A DNA stretch of 64,000 nt from positions 620,001 through 684,000 of the forward strand of contig CAWFGV010000005.1 in assembly GCA_963815445.1 (NCBI GenBank), written 5' to 3'. This stretch comes from JANLYC01 sp963815445. GTDB lineage: Bacteria > Actinomycetota > Actinomycetes > Propionibacteriales > Nocardioidaceae. The position numbers and the translations under genes are program-made. The notes below the pieces were generated by a model, which was given only the letters and a program-made list of their open reading frames with translations, was not told the DNA's origin and did not search any database. Below are positions 34,655 to 43,388 of this stretch, piece by piece (the first letter of the stretch is position 1; every line of letters starts with the position of its first letter).

Positions 34655-35632
34655 GTGACGACCGATACCCCTGATCTGCCCGCGGCTGAGCTCAGCGCAC
34701 GTCCGACCGCGGCAGCCATGATCGTCGCGCGCGGCCTGCGCAAGTCCTACGGCTCGTTCGAGGCGGTCAGGGGCATCGACGTCGAGGTCCACCAGGGGGA
34801 GGCCTTCGGCTTCCTGGGTCCCAACGGTGCCGGCAAGTCCTCCACGATGCGGATGATCGCAGCCGTCTCGCCGGTGACCCAGGGCTCCTTGGAGATCCTG
34901 GGCATGGACCCGGCCACCGACGGGTCTGCCATCCGGGCCCGGCTGGGTGTCTGTCCGCAGGAGAACACCCTCGACAACGAGCTGACCGTGTTCGACAACC
35001 TCGTCGTCTACGGCCGGTACTTCGGCCTCAGCCGCGCCGAGGCGTCCCGACGCACCGACGAGCTGCTCGACTTCGTCCAGCTCACCGACAAACGCAAGGC
35101 CAAGGTCGATGACCTGTCCGGCGGGATGAAGCGGCGCCTCACGATCGCGCGGTCGTTGGTCAACTCACCAGATCTGCTGCTGCTCGACGAGCCGACCACC
35201 GGACTCGACCCGCAGGCGCGCCACCAGCTCTGGGACCGCCTGTTCCGGCTGAAACAGCAGGGCGTGACCCTGGTGCTGACCACGCACTACATGGACGAGG
35301 CCGAACAGCTCTGCGACCGCCTCGTCGTGATGGACAAGGGCGTCATCGTCGCCGAGGGATCACCGCTGCAGCTCATCCGTGAGCACTCCACGCGCGAGGT
35401 GCTCGAGCTGCGCTTCGGGGTCGGCGACAACGAGGCGATGGCGGCCCAGGTCGCCGACCTCGCCGAGCGGGTCGAGGTGCTGCCCGACCGGCTGCTGCTC
35501 TACACCGACGACGGCGAGGCCGGAGCTGTCGCTGTCCACGACCGAGGCCTGCGCCCGCTGTCCTCTCTCGTGCGTCGCGCGACGTTGGAGGACGTGTTCC
35601 TCCGGCTCACCGGTCGCACGCTGGTGGACTGA
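34655..35632 (+). CDS. ABC-2 transporter ATP-binding protein
   Basis: A 325-residue ATPase starting at GTG 34655 (ATG 34718 is possible). It contains Walker A FLGPNGAGKSST, the Q-loop CPQENTLDNELTVFDNL, signature DDLSGGMKRRLTIARSL, Walker B LLLLDEPTTGLDP, and the H-loop in LTTHYMDEAEQLCDR. The C-terminal 80 residues are the accessory domain of drug- and polysaccharide-export ATPases (DrrA/NodI-like). Two permease genes follow at 14 and 4 (overlapping) bases. The three form an export system; the cargo cannot be told. Confidence 0.9.
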   Translation: MTTDTPDLPAAELSARPTAAAMIVARGLRKSYGSFEAVRGIDVEVHQGEAFGFLGPNGAGKSSTMRMIAAVSPVTQGSLEILGMDPATDGSAIRARLGVCPQENTLDNELTVFDNLVVYGRYFGLSRAEASRRTDELLDFVQLTDKRKAKVDDLSGGMKRRLTIARSLVNSPDLLLLDEPTTGLDPQARHQLWDRLFRLKQQGVTLVLTTHYMDEAEQLCDRLVVMDKGVIVAEGSPLQLIREHSTREVLELRFGVGDNEAMAAQVADLAERVEVLPDRLLLYTDDGEAGAVAVHDRGLRPLSSLVRRATLEDVFLRLTGRTLVD

Positions 35633-35645
35633 GGGAGGTGGACCG

Positions 35646-36506
35646 GTGACCGAGACCACGACCGCAGGTGGGGCCGTCGCACCCGACCGTCCGTCGGGCC
35701 CGCGGCGGCTCAGGTGGGACGAGTTCGTGCCGCGGCTCGTGCCCCGGCTGACCGACTACTGGGTGACGGTCTACAAGCGCACCTGGCGGGGGTCGGTGAT
35801 CACGAGCTTCCTGATGCCGTTCCTGTACCTCACCGCGATGGGCGTCGGGCTGGGCAGCTTCGTCGACACGAACGCCTCCTCCACCGCGCTCGGTGGGGTC
35901 AGCTACCTGGCGTTCATCGCACCCGGGCTGCTCGCCACCACGGCGATGCAGGCCGGGATCGGCGAGTCGACCTATCCGGTGATGGCCGGGTTCAAGTGGC
36001 AACGTTTCTACTACTCGATGGCAGCGTCCCCGCTGCGGGTGGCGGATGTGGCGGCCGGGCAGCTGGCGTTCGTGGCGTTCCGGATCACGCTGACGTGCGC
36101 GGTCTTCCTCGGGGTGCTGGCGGCGTACGGAGCGCTCGCCGGTGTGCTCGGCGGCCTGGCGGCGCTTGCGGTGTCCGTGCTGGTGGGCCTGGCGTACGCG
36201 ACCCCCATGATGGGGTTGTCGGCACGGCTGAAGAGCGACAGCGGCTTCTCCCTCGTGTTCCGGCTCGGACTGCTGCCGATGTTCTTGTTCAGCGGCGCTT
36301 TCTTCCCGATCTCGCAACTGCCCCAGGCCATCACCTGGATCGCCTACGCCACCCCCATCTGGCACGGCGTCGAGCTCTCTCGCAGCCTGACGCTCGGGAC
36401 TGCCTCCTGGTTGCCGGCGACCGGCCACCTCGCCTACCTGCTCGGCTGGGTCATGATCGGCTGGTACTACTGCGTCACCAGCTTCGCGAAGAAGCTGTCG
36501 TCATGA
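35646..36506 (+). CDS. ABC-2 transporter permease, first subunit
   Basis: A 286-residue membrane protein from GTG 35646 behind GAGGGAGGTGG. About six membrane helices are arranged as in ABC-2 permeases. The family sequences are FLMPFLYLTAMGVGLGSFVD, AGFKWQRFYYSMAASPLRVADV and FSGAFFPISQLPQAITWIAY. It forms the membrane channel with the second permease. Its stop overlaps the ATG of the second permease by 4 bases, a sign of coupled translation. Confidence 0.88.
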   Translation: MTETTTAGGAVAPDRPSGPRRLRWDEFVPRLVPRLTDYWVTVYKRTWRGSVITSFLMPFLYLTAMGVGLGSFVDTNASSTALGGVSYLAFIAPGLLATTAMQAGIGESTYPVMAGFKWQRFYYSMAASPLRVADVAAGQLAFVAFRITLTCAVFLGVLAAYGALAGVLGGLAALAVSVLVGLAYATPMMGLSARLKSDSGFSLVFRLGLLPMFLFSGAFFPISQLPQAITWIAYATPIWHGVELSRSLTLGTASWLPATGHLAYLLGWVMIGWYYCVTSFAKKLSS

Positions 36507-37340
36507 CCGTCTCCACCGGCCAGCGGCCGGACCACGAGCGCAGGAGCCTGGGCCCGCGGATCAGCCTTCCGTTCCTCGGTGGTCGTTCGTGGCGCATCGT
36601 CGAGCGCAACTACCTCGTGTACAAGCGCGGCTGGATCGTCTTCGTCACCGGCATGCTCGAGCCGATCTTCTACCTGCTGTCGATCGGCATCGGCGTCGGC
36701 GGCCTGGTCGGTGACTTCACGCTCGCGGACGGCAGCAAGGTCGGCTACGTCGCGTTCGTCGCTCCCGCGATGCTGGCCTCGTCGGCGATGAACGGAGCGC
36801 TGTTCGACTCGACGTACAACATCTTCTTCCGGATGAAGTACGCCAAGCTCTACGACGCGATGCTGGCCACCCCGATCCGGCCGACGGACGTGGCCCGTGG
36901 CGAGATCACCTGGGCGCTGCTTGCGAGGGGCGATCTACTCAGCGGTCTTCATCGTCGTCATGCTGGCGCTCGGCCTGGTCTCGTCGTGGTGGATGCTGCT
37001 GGCGCTGCCGGCGACGATGCTGATCGGCTTCGCCTTCGCCGGTGCCGGGATGGCGCTGACGACCTGGATGCGCACGTGGCAGGACTTCGAATACATCCAG
37101 CTGTCGATCACGCCGATGTTCTTGTTCTCGGCGACGTTCTTCCCGTTGTCGACCTACCCCGACACGGTCGAGACCATCGTGCGCTGGACCCCGCTGTACC
37201 AAGGCGTCGTGCTGTGCCGAGAGATGGCGCTGGGCAGCATGGGCTGGGACGCGGTGATCGCCGTGATCTACCTCACCGCCATGGGCCTGGCCGGACTCTT
37301 CGTCGCCGGTCGCCGCATCGGCACCCTCCTCCTCACCTGA
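36503..37340 (+). pseudogene. ABC-2 transporter permease, second subunit, frameshifted
   Basis: The gene begins at ATG 36503 and reads as an ABC-2 permease (FVTGMLEPIFYLLSIGIGVG, then MKYAKLYDAMLATPIRPTDV) up to EITWALL near 36920. The remainder is in another frame (RGAIYSAVFIVVMLALGLVS to RRIGTLLLT, stop at 37340). One extra base lies near 36920, around the CTGCTTGCGAGGGG stretch. As given, the protein would lose three membrane helices and the exporter would be inactive. If the base is an assembly error, the gene is an intact permease of about 279 residues. Sequence on both sides is otherwise well conserved, which favours a recent event or an error. Confidence 0.85.
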
Positions 37341-37357
37341 TCCCCCTCCTGGCCGCC

Positions 37358-37407
37358 CGCGTTTGCCTTGTTCACAAGCCAGGTGGCTTGTAAACAAGGC
37401 AAACGCG
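37358..37407. repeat. Near-perfect 50-base palindrome, copy 1 (GTTTGCCTTGTT family)
   Basis: The outer arms CGCGTTTGCCTTGTT (37358-37372) and AACAAGGCAAACGCG (37393-37407) pair perfectly. The inner arms ACAAGCC and GGCTTGT close on an AGGT loop, with one mismatch. It lies 17 bases after the permease stop and between convergent genes, so it can serve as a bidirectional terminator. The core recurs at 62.4 kb. Its AT-rich arms stand out in this GC-rich region. Confidence 0.85.
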
Positions 37408-37544
37408 CATGGGGCACTGGGGGTTTGCCTCTCGGACCTCGCCGGCGGTATGCCGGATCGCCCGGCCACAGGCCACGCGGTCATCCCGCCACCAGCCCAC
37501 CCGGCCCCCGACCCGGCCACCCCCGATCACCCGGCCACCCGGGC

Positions 37545-38342
37545 TCACGACGTGAGGTCGGCCGACCGCCCTGCTTCGGCGAGAACCTCGCGCAACCGCG
37601 GCCAGTCGGCGCCGAAGTTCAGCTCCCGACCGTTGTCCTCGAGCATGGCCCGGAAGAGGGCGCCGGACGCGATGACGCCCGCGTCCACGTGCTGGAAGAC
37701 CTCGAGCGTGACGGTCCCGTAGAGCCGGGTCCAAGCCCTGATGAAGATCCAGCTGAGCCCGATCGGCATGCCCGGGAAGTCGCACGGGAGCACACCGGCG
37801 TCCCGCTGGGCGGTCAGCGACGCCAACGCATCGGGATCGAGCTCTTCGTCGGCCGGGATAGCGAACGCATACTTGTCCCACAGCCGCTGGTAGATGTCGC
37901 CGTAGAAGTGCGCGAACGCACGGATGCCGTCGTCGGGTTCGACGCCGTCCTCCTTCGACACGGCCGGGTTCGCGAACAGCAGACTGAACTCTTCGCGATG
38001 CGCCAGCGCCCACTGCCGGAACCCGAAGGCGGCAGCGATGATCTGCGCGCCTGGGTCTTCGTCGGGGAAGCGGTCGCGCCATTGCGTCATCGAGGTGAGC
38101 ACGTCGGCGTAGATCGAACGGCCGATGAGCAGGACGAGCTCGTGGTAGCTGTCGACGTAGCGGTACAGAGCCGGCGCCGTCATGCCCATCTCGGCTGCCA
38201 CCGCGCGCAACGACAGACCGTCGCCGGCGGCCATCAGGCGGCGGGAGACGTCCACGATCTCGTCGTACGTCGCCTGCCGTTGCCGCGCGCGACGCGTCAA
38301 CGGCACCTCGGTGGTCGCGGCCACGGGGATCGGTCCGGTCAT
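37545..38342 (-). CDS. TetR-family repressor of the MMPL gene
   Basis: A 265-residue regulator from ATG 38342, with AGGAG 9 bases upstream; ATGs at 38372 and 38369 are weaker choices. The helix-turn-helix is LSLRAVAAEMGMTAPALYRY. The ligand domain is long and ends with a TetR C-terminal domain of the type that recurs in actinobacteria (WSIFIRAWTRLYGTVTLEVF-like, read here as LSWIFIRAWTRLYGTVTLEV). It is divergent from the MMPL gene across 110 bases that hold paired operator-like sequences. The usual logic is repression of the exporter until a ligand binds. Confidence 0.85.
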   Translation of the reverse strand: MTGPIPVAATTEVPLTRRARQRQATYDEIVDVSRRLMAAGDGLSLRAVAAEMGMTAPALYRYVDSYHELVLLIGRSIYADVLTSMTQWRDRFPDEDPGAQIIAAAFGFRQWALAHREEFSLLFANPAVSKEDGVEPDDGIRAFAHFYGDIYQRLWDKYAFAIPADEELDPDALASLTAQRDAGVLPCDFPGMPIGLSWIFIRAWTRLYGTVTLEVFQHVDAGVIASGALFRAMLEDNGRELNFGADWPRLREVLAEAGRSADLTS

Positions 38343-38378
38343 CGCAGGGCTCCTCTCCACACGGCTCATCATAAACAC

Positions 38379-38420
38379 TTGACATCCTAGTGAACATCGT
38401 AAACAGTTAACGTCGTTAAC
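38379..38420. promoter_or_regulatory. TetR/MMPL intergenic promoter with two operator-like repeats
   Basis: Two 15-base units lie in direct order, GTGAACATCGTAAAC (38390-38404) and GTTAACGTCGTTAAC (38406-38420), with a one-base gap. They share the pattern GTKAACRTCGTWAAC. A TTGACA hexamer at 38379-38384 looks like a -35 element toward the MMPL gene, so the repeats would cover the spacer and -10 region. This is a likely binding site for the adjacent TetR protein. Confidence 0.6.
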
Positions 38421-38452
38421 ACCAGTGATGGGATATCGCGAGAGGGAAGAGC

Positions 38453-40664
38453 ATGATCCAGCGATGGGGTGCCATGGTGGCACGACGGGCAACAGCAGTA
38501 CTGGTGGCCGGGGCGGCCGCGCTCGTGCTGAGCATCGGGTATGGCGTCGGGGTCTTCGGCGCGCTCAGCGACGGAGGCTTCGACGACCCCGCCAGCGAAT
38601 CGGCCAAGGAGCTGACCGCGGAACAGGCGACCTTCGACGGTCACCGCACCGACGTCGTCGCCATCTACTCCAGCCCGGACTTGGCGGTGACCGACCCCGC
38701 GTTCGAGGCCGCGGTGCACAACGTCGTCGACCGGCTGCCATCCGAGGCGGTGACCAGCGTCGAGCCCTACTACGTGCCCAAGGGCCAGGGACTCATGAGC
38801 AGCGACGGCCACGCCGCGATGGTCGTGCTGAGCCTGGCCGGGACGACGCAGGACACCAGATCGGCGAGCTATGACGCGATCAAGGACAAGCTCGCGGCCG
38901 ATGGCCTGACGACCCGGATCGGGGGACCGTCGGCCGTGTTCGGTGACGTCAACGAGACCGTGAGCGCCGACATCGCCCGGGCGGAGTCGCTGACGATGCC
39001 GTTGGTGTTCCTGCTGTCGCTGGTGATCTTCGGCAGCGCCGTCGCAGCCCTGATGCCGACGCTCGTCGGGGCGGTGGCGGTGTTCGGAGCGTTTGCCGCG
39101 CTCCGCCTGCTCACCACCGTCACCGACGTGTCGATCTTCGCGATCAACATCATCACGCTGATCGGCATGGGCCTCGCCATCGACTACGCGCTGTTCATCG
39201 TCAGCCGTTTCCGCGAGGAGCTGGCAACCCAGCCGGGGAGCGAGCGCCAACACGTCCGCGCCGCAGTGGAGCGCACGATGTCGACAGCCGGCCGCACCGT
39301 GCTGTTCTCCGGCCTGACCGTGGCGGCGTCGCTCGCCTCGTTGCTGATCTTCCCGCAGAACTTCCTGCGGTCGATGGGCTACGGCGGCGTGGCCGCCGTG
39401 CTCGTCGCCATGACGGCCGCGCTGACGATCCTTCCGGCAACGTTGGCTGTTCTCGGTCCGCGGATCGAGGCCGGGCGGATGCCGTGGCGCCGGAGTCGCC
39501 GAGCCACGCTGGTGACCGGGTCGGCCACAGCGTCTCGCTGGGCGGCGGTGGCTCACAGTGTCATGCGCCGGCCGGTCGCCTACCTCGTCGTGATCGTCGT
39601 GGCCCTCGGGGCCCTCGCGATCCCGTTCCTCTCGGCGACCTGGGGAAGCGTCGACTACCGCGTCCTCCCGTCGTCTGCCCCGAGCCACCAGGCCGCACTG
39701 GTGCAGGCAGAGCGATTCGGGGGCGAGACCTCGACCGCGAGCATCGTGGTGAGCGGCGCGCAAGGCCGCCAGCTGACGGAGTACGTCGACGAGCTGGCGC
39801 AGGTGGACGGCGTCACCTCCGCACAAGCGGCGGAGCAGACGGTTGCCGCTTCGTCGGGTGACGCGGTGCAGGCGCTGGTGCAGGTCCGTTGGCCCGGGAA
39901 CGATCAGAGTGAGAAGTCACAGCGCATCGTCGACGCGCTGCGGTCGGTCGACCCCGGCGCCGGAGCCTCCGCACTGGTGGGTGGCGCGTCGGCACAGACC
40001 GTCGACCTGCTCCACTCCATCGGCGCCCATCTGCCGTGGATGGGGCTGGTCGTGGTCGTGGTCATGCTCGTGCTGCTCTTCTTCGCGTTCGGATCAGTGG
40101 TGCTGCCGATCAAGGCGGTGGTGATGAACGTCGATGTCCATCGGCGCCTCGTTCGGGGTCGTCACGTGGATCTTCGCCGACGGCCATCTGTCGGGTCTGC
40201 TGGGCTTCACGTCGCCCGGGTTCTTGGACGCGACCCAGCCGATCCTCATGCTGGGCATCTTGTTCGGTCTGTCGATGGACTACGAGGTGTTCCTGCTGTC
40301 CCGCGTCCGCGAGGAGTGGGATCGCACGCACGACAACACGGCCTCGGTGGCGACCGGGCTGCAGCGCAGTGGCCGCATCATCACCAGCGCCGCCCTGCTG
40401 CTCGCGGTCGTCATCGGCGCCTTTGCGACGTCCAGCGTCGTGTTCATCAAGATGATCGGCATCGGCATGCTGGTCGCGGTGCTGCTGGACGCCACGGTGG
40501 TTCGGGCCTTGCTCGTGCCGGCCACGATGCGGCTGCTCGGAGAGGCGAACTGGTGGGCGCCGGGTCCGTTACGCCGGTGGTGGGCGCGCCACGGTCTGCG
40601 CGAGGGCGGCGGCAACGACAGCGAGCCGGGCCGAGAGCGGGAGCTGGTCGGCGCCGACTCCTGA
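38453..40664 (+). pseudogene. MMPL/RND-type membrane transporter, frameshifted
   Basis: The gene starts at ATG 38453 behind GAGAGGGAAGAGC. The first 560 residues are a typical actinobacterial MMPL transporter: an N-terminal helix, an outer porter domain (AKELTAEQATFDGHRTDVVA), and a membrane block with INIITLIGMGLAIDYALFIV and a long cytoplasmic loop. At about 40133 one extra base interrupts VVMNV|MSIGASFGVVTWIF. The remainder, including LMLGILFGLSMDYEVFLLSR, follows in another frame to 40664. Repaired, it would be about 737 residues. MMPL proteins export lipids or drugs by proton motive force. The two conserved GMGLAIDY/GLSMDYE membrane aspartate motifs are both present. Confidence 0.88.
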
Positions 40665-40789
40665 CGCACCCGACCACGCTCCCAGGCCTGCTGACCTGGT
40701 CTGTTCCCCTGATCCGTCCACACCGGCAGTCGTGTCCCCAGCGGCACGGCTGCACGGAGTGGATGGGTCGAGGTGTCAGACTGACGCGC

Positions 40790-41587
40790 ATGTCTGACGT
40801 CCAGGCCGGGATCGCCGTCATCGGTGGGTCTGGGTTCTACGAGTTCCTCGATGCGCCCAGGGACGTGTCCGTCTCGACGCCGTACGGCGACCCGTCGTCG
40901 GCGGTCTCGATCGGGCAGGTCAACGGTCGGGCCGTCGCGTTCCTGCCGCGCCACGGCCGCCACCACGAGTTCCCCGCCCACCAGGTCAACTATCGCGCCA
41001 ACGTGTGGGCCCTGCGCTCACTCGGCGTACGCCGCATCCTCGCCCCCTGCGCGGTCGGCAGCTTGCAGCCCGAGCTCGGACCCGGAGCGGTGGTCGTGCC
41101 CGACCAGCTGGTCGACCGTACGGCCTCTCGCATCCAGACCTATTTCGATTCCGGCGCATGTCACGTCGGCTTCGCCGACCCGTACTGCCCCAGCCTGCGC
41201 GGTTCCCTGACCGCCGCCGACGACGAGATCGTCGACGGTGGCGCAATGGTCGTGATCGAGGGACCGCGCTTCTCCACCAGGGCCGAGTCACAGTGGTACG
41301 CCGCCCAGGGCTGGTCACTCGTCAACATGACCGGCCATCCCGAAGCCGTGCTGGCCCGGGAGCTGGCGCTGTGTTACGCCGCTATCGCGCTCGTGACCGA
41401 CCGGGACGCCGGCGTCGGCAGCGGCGAGTCGGTCAGCCAGGCAGAGGTCTTCGCTGCCTTCGCCGCGAACCTGGACCGGCTGCGCGACCTCCTCGTCGCC
41501 GTGATCGACAAGCTTCCCGATGCCCGCACCGGCTGCGCGTGTGAGCACACGTTGGACGGCTTCGACCTACCGCTCACCCTGCCATGA
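40790..41587 (+). CDS. S-methyl-5'-thioadenosine phosphorylase / purine nucleoside phosphorylase
   Basis: A 265-residue member of the MTAP/PNP family starting at ATG 40790; the same frame runs upstream through the shifted end of the MMPL gene but that is not coding. Features are AVIGGSGFYEF at the N-terminus (phosphate loop), FLPRHGRHHEFPAHQVNYRA, the NMTGHPEAVLARELALCYAA signature and VTDRDAG with its purine-binding Asp. It cleaves a purine nucleoside with phosphate. Whether it prefers methylthioadenosine or inosine/guanosine cannot be read off; many actinobacterial relatives act in methionine salvage. Confidence 0.87.
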   Translation: MSDVQAGIAVIGGSGFYEFLDAPRDVSVSTPYGDPSSAVSIGQVNGRAVAFLPRHGRHHEFPAHQVNYRANVWALRSLGVRRILAPCAVGSLQPELGPGAVVVPDQLVDRTASRIQTYFDSGACHVGFADPYCPSLRGSLTAADDEIVDGGAMVVIEGPRFSTRAESQWYAAQGWSLVNMTGHPEAVLARELALCYAAIALVTDRDAGVGSGESVSQAEVFAAFAANLDRLRDLLVAVIDKLPDARTGCACEHTLDGFDLPLTLP

Positions 41588-41630
41588 CGACTGGCCGGCG
41601 CTTGCCCCATCACAGAGGAGAATCACTTCC

Positions 41631-42329
41631 GTGCGCAGACTCGTGATCGCCTTCGTCCTGCTGGCGGTCGTCCTCATCGGCGGCGACCGCCTCGCGGTGC
41701 ACGTCGTCGAGGACAAAGTGGCCACCTATGTCATGAACCGCGAGAACCTGTCGTCGAAGCCGAACGTCGAGATCAAGGGTTTCCCGTTCCTGACCCAGGT
41801 GCTGTCCAACGACATCTCCAAGGTCACGATGACCTTGCCGGCGGTCAAGGCCAAGACGGGTACCACCAAGGAGGTTCGGGTCGAGGACGTCTCCGTGACC
41901 TTCACCGACGTGCGGACGAGTCATCGGTTCAACCAGGTGACCGCGGACTCGATGACGGGCAGCGCCTTGATCCCGTACGCCGCGGTCAGCGCACTCGGTC
42001 CCTTCACCGCGTCCTACGGCGGTCAGTCGGCAGCCAAGGACGCCGGCGTCATCTCGCTCAAGCCCGACAAGAAGTCCGGTCTGCCGCGGACCTTGAGCGT
42101 CGACGTCGGACTGGCCGTGTCGGACGGCACCATCGCGTTCGTCGGCACCAACGGCGCGACGCGGATCGCACCGATCCCCACCAACCTGCGGCCGCTGCTG
42201 ACGTCGCTCGTCCGCGACTCGCACCCGGTCTACGGCCTGCCCAGGACCTTCACCATCACCTCCCTGGACGTCCGCAAGGACGGCGTCCACGTGGCCCTGG
42301 CGGGACGGAACGTGGAAATGTCGCGATGA
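41631..42329 (+). CDS. DUF2993 (LmeA-like) lipid-binding protein
   Basis: A 232-residue protein from GTG 41631 behind AGAGGAG. A short N-terminal membrane anchor or signal (LVIAFVLLAVVLIGG) is followed by a domain of alternating beta strands with VEIKGFPFLTQVLSNDISKV, the hallmark of DUF2993. Mycobacterial LmeA of this family binds phospholipids in the cell envelope. The protein is thus probably periplasmic or membrane-tethered. Its stop overlaps the ATG of the epimerase gene by 4 bases. Confidence 0.85.
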   Translation: MRRLVIAFVLLAVVLIGGDRLAVHVVEDKVATYVMNRENLSSKPNVEIKGFPFLTQVLSNDISKVTMTLPAVKAKTGTTKEVRVEDVSVTFTDVRTSHRFNQVTADSMTGSALIPYAAVSALGPFTASYGGQSAAKDAGVISLKPDKKSGLPRTLSVDVGLAVSDGTIAFVGTNGATRIAPIPTNLRPLLTSLVRDSHPVYGLPRTFTITSLDVRKDGVHVALAGRNVEMSR

Positions 42330-43387
42330 GGGTGCTGCTCACCGGGGCGGCGGGCTTCATCGGAGGCGCCATCTGGTCGCAGCTGGAGACGGCCCGACAC
42401 GAGGTGGTCGGGCTCGACGCCTTCATCCCGCAGGCACATCACGGTGGCGGACAGGCTCACCCCCGCGACGGTGAGGTGCGCCGCGCCGACGTGCGCGAGC
42501 TCGACCAGCTGCGGCCACTGCTCGACGGCGTCGATGTCGTGTGCCACCAGGCGGCCATGGTCGGGGCCGGGGTCACGCCGGCCGACCTGCCTCTCTACGC
42601 GGGCCACAACGACCTGGGCACCGCTGTCCTGCTGGCGGCGATGGCCGAGGCAGGGACCGCTCGCCTGGTCCTGGCGTCCTCGATGGTCGTGTACGGCGAC
42701 GGTCGCTATCGGTGCCCGGAGCACGGTGATCAGGCGGCGACCGTGCGGAGCCTCGATGACCTCGAGGCGGGCGTGTTCGAGGTGGGCTGTCCGGTGTGCG
42801 GCGAGGCGATGAGCTGGTCCCTGGTCGATGAAGATGCGCGGCTGCAACCACGCAGCAGCTACGCCGCGAGCAAGCTGGCCCAGGAACACTTCGCCCTCGC
42901 GTGGGCTCGGCAGCTGCCGGCCTCCGTCGTCGCCTTGCGCTACCACAACGTCTACGGTCCGGGCATGCCGCGAGACACCCCCTACTCCGGTGTCGCGGCC
43001 ATGTTCCGCTCGGCGCTGGAGTCGGGCCAGGCCCCGACGGTGTACGAGGACGGCGGCCAGATGCGCGACTTCGTGCACGTGGACGACGTCGGCCGGGCGA
43101 ACGTACGCGCGGTCGAGCGGGTGGTGGGGCTCGCCGGCGACACGTTCGAGACGTTCAACGTGTGCTCGGGTCAGCCGGTGCGGATCGCCGAGGTGGCCGA
43201 GCTGGTCGCCGCGGGCACCGGGCGCGGTGACCTGACGCCGAAGGTCACCGGCCAGTTCAGGTCCGGCGACGTACGCCACATCGTGGCCAGCCCGCTCCGC
43301 GCCCGTGAGGTGCTCGGCTTCACGGCGCAGGTCGCGCCGTACGACGGACTGCCCGCCTTCGCCACGGCCCCGCTCCGGGACGGCTGA
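42326..43387 (+). CDS. NAD-dependent sugar-nucleotide epimerase/dehydratase with zinc-ribbon insert
   Basis: A 353-residue extended SDR protein. It has the NAD loop TGAAGFIGG and the catalytic SSMVVYGDG and YAASK segments, with LRYHNVYGPGMPRDTPYSGV after them. Unlike GalE, residues about 130-170 insert a zinc-ribbon-like element, CPEHGD followed 30 residues later by CPVCGEAMSW. The insert sits between the catalytic Ser region and the YxxxK motif. The substrate is unknown; position next to an envelope lipid-binding protein and upstream of a glycosyltransferase operon suggests envelope glycan metabolism. It is convergent with the next gene, leaving one base between stops. Confidence 0.82.
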   Translation: MRVLLTGAAGFIGGAIWSQLETARHEVVGLDAFIPQAHHGGGQAHPRDGEVRRADVRELDQLRPLLDGVDVVCHQAAMVGAGVTPADLPLYAGHNDLGTAVLLAAMAEAGTARLVLASSMVVYGDGRYRCPEHGDQAATVRSLDDLEAGVFEVGCPVCGEAMSWSLVDEDARLQPRSSYAASKLAQEHFALAWARQLPASVVALRYHNVYGPGMPRDTPYSGVAAMFRSALESGQAPTVYEDGGQMRDFVHVDDVGRANVRAVERVVGLAGDTFETFNVCSGQPVRIAEVAELVAAGTGRGDLTPKVTGQFRSGDVRHIVASPLRAREVLGFTAQVAPYDGLPAFATAPLRDG

Positions 43388-43388
43388 G

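Noticed and set aside
38387..39826. A 479-codon frame antisense to the MMPL gene
   Set aside because: Its translation is rich in Arg/His/Gln/Gly without motifs, while the plus strand has clear MMPL sequence.
40675..40789. Extension of the phosphorylase gene upstream into the MMPL frame
   Set aside because: The open frame continues only because the MMPL frameshift keeps it open; family sequence starts at MSDVQAGIAV from ATG 40790.
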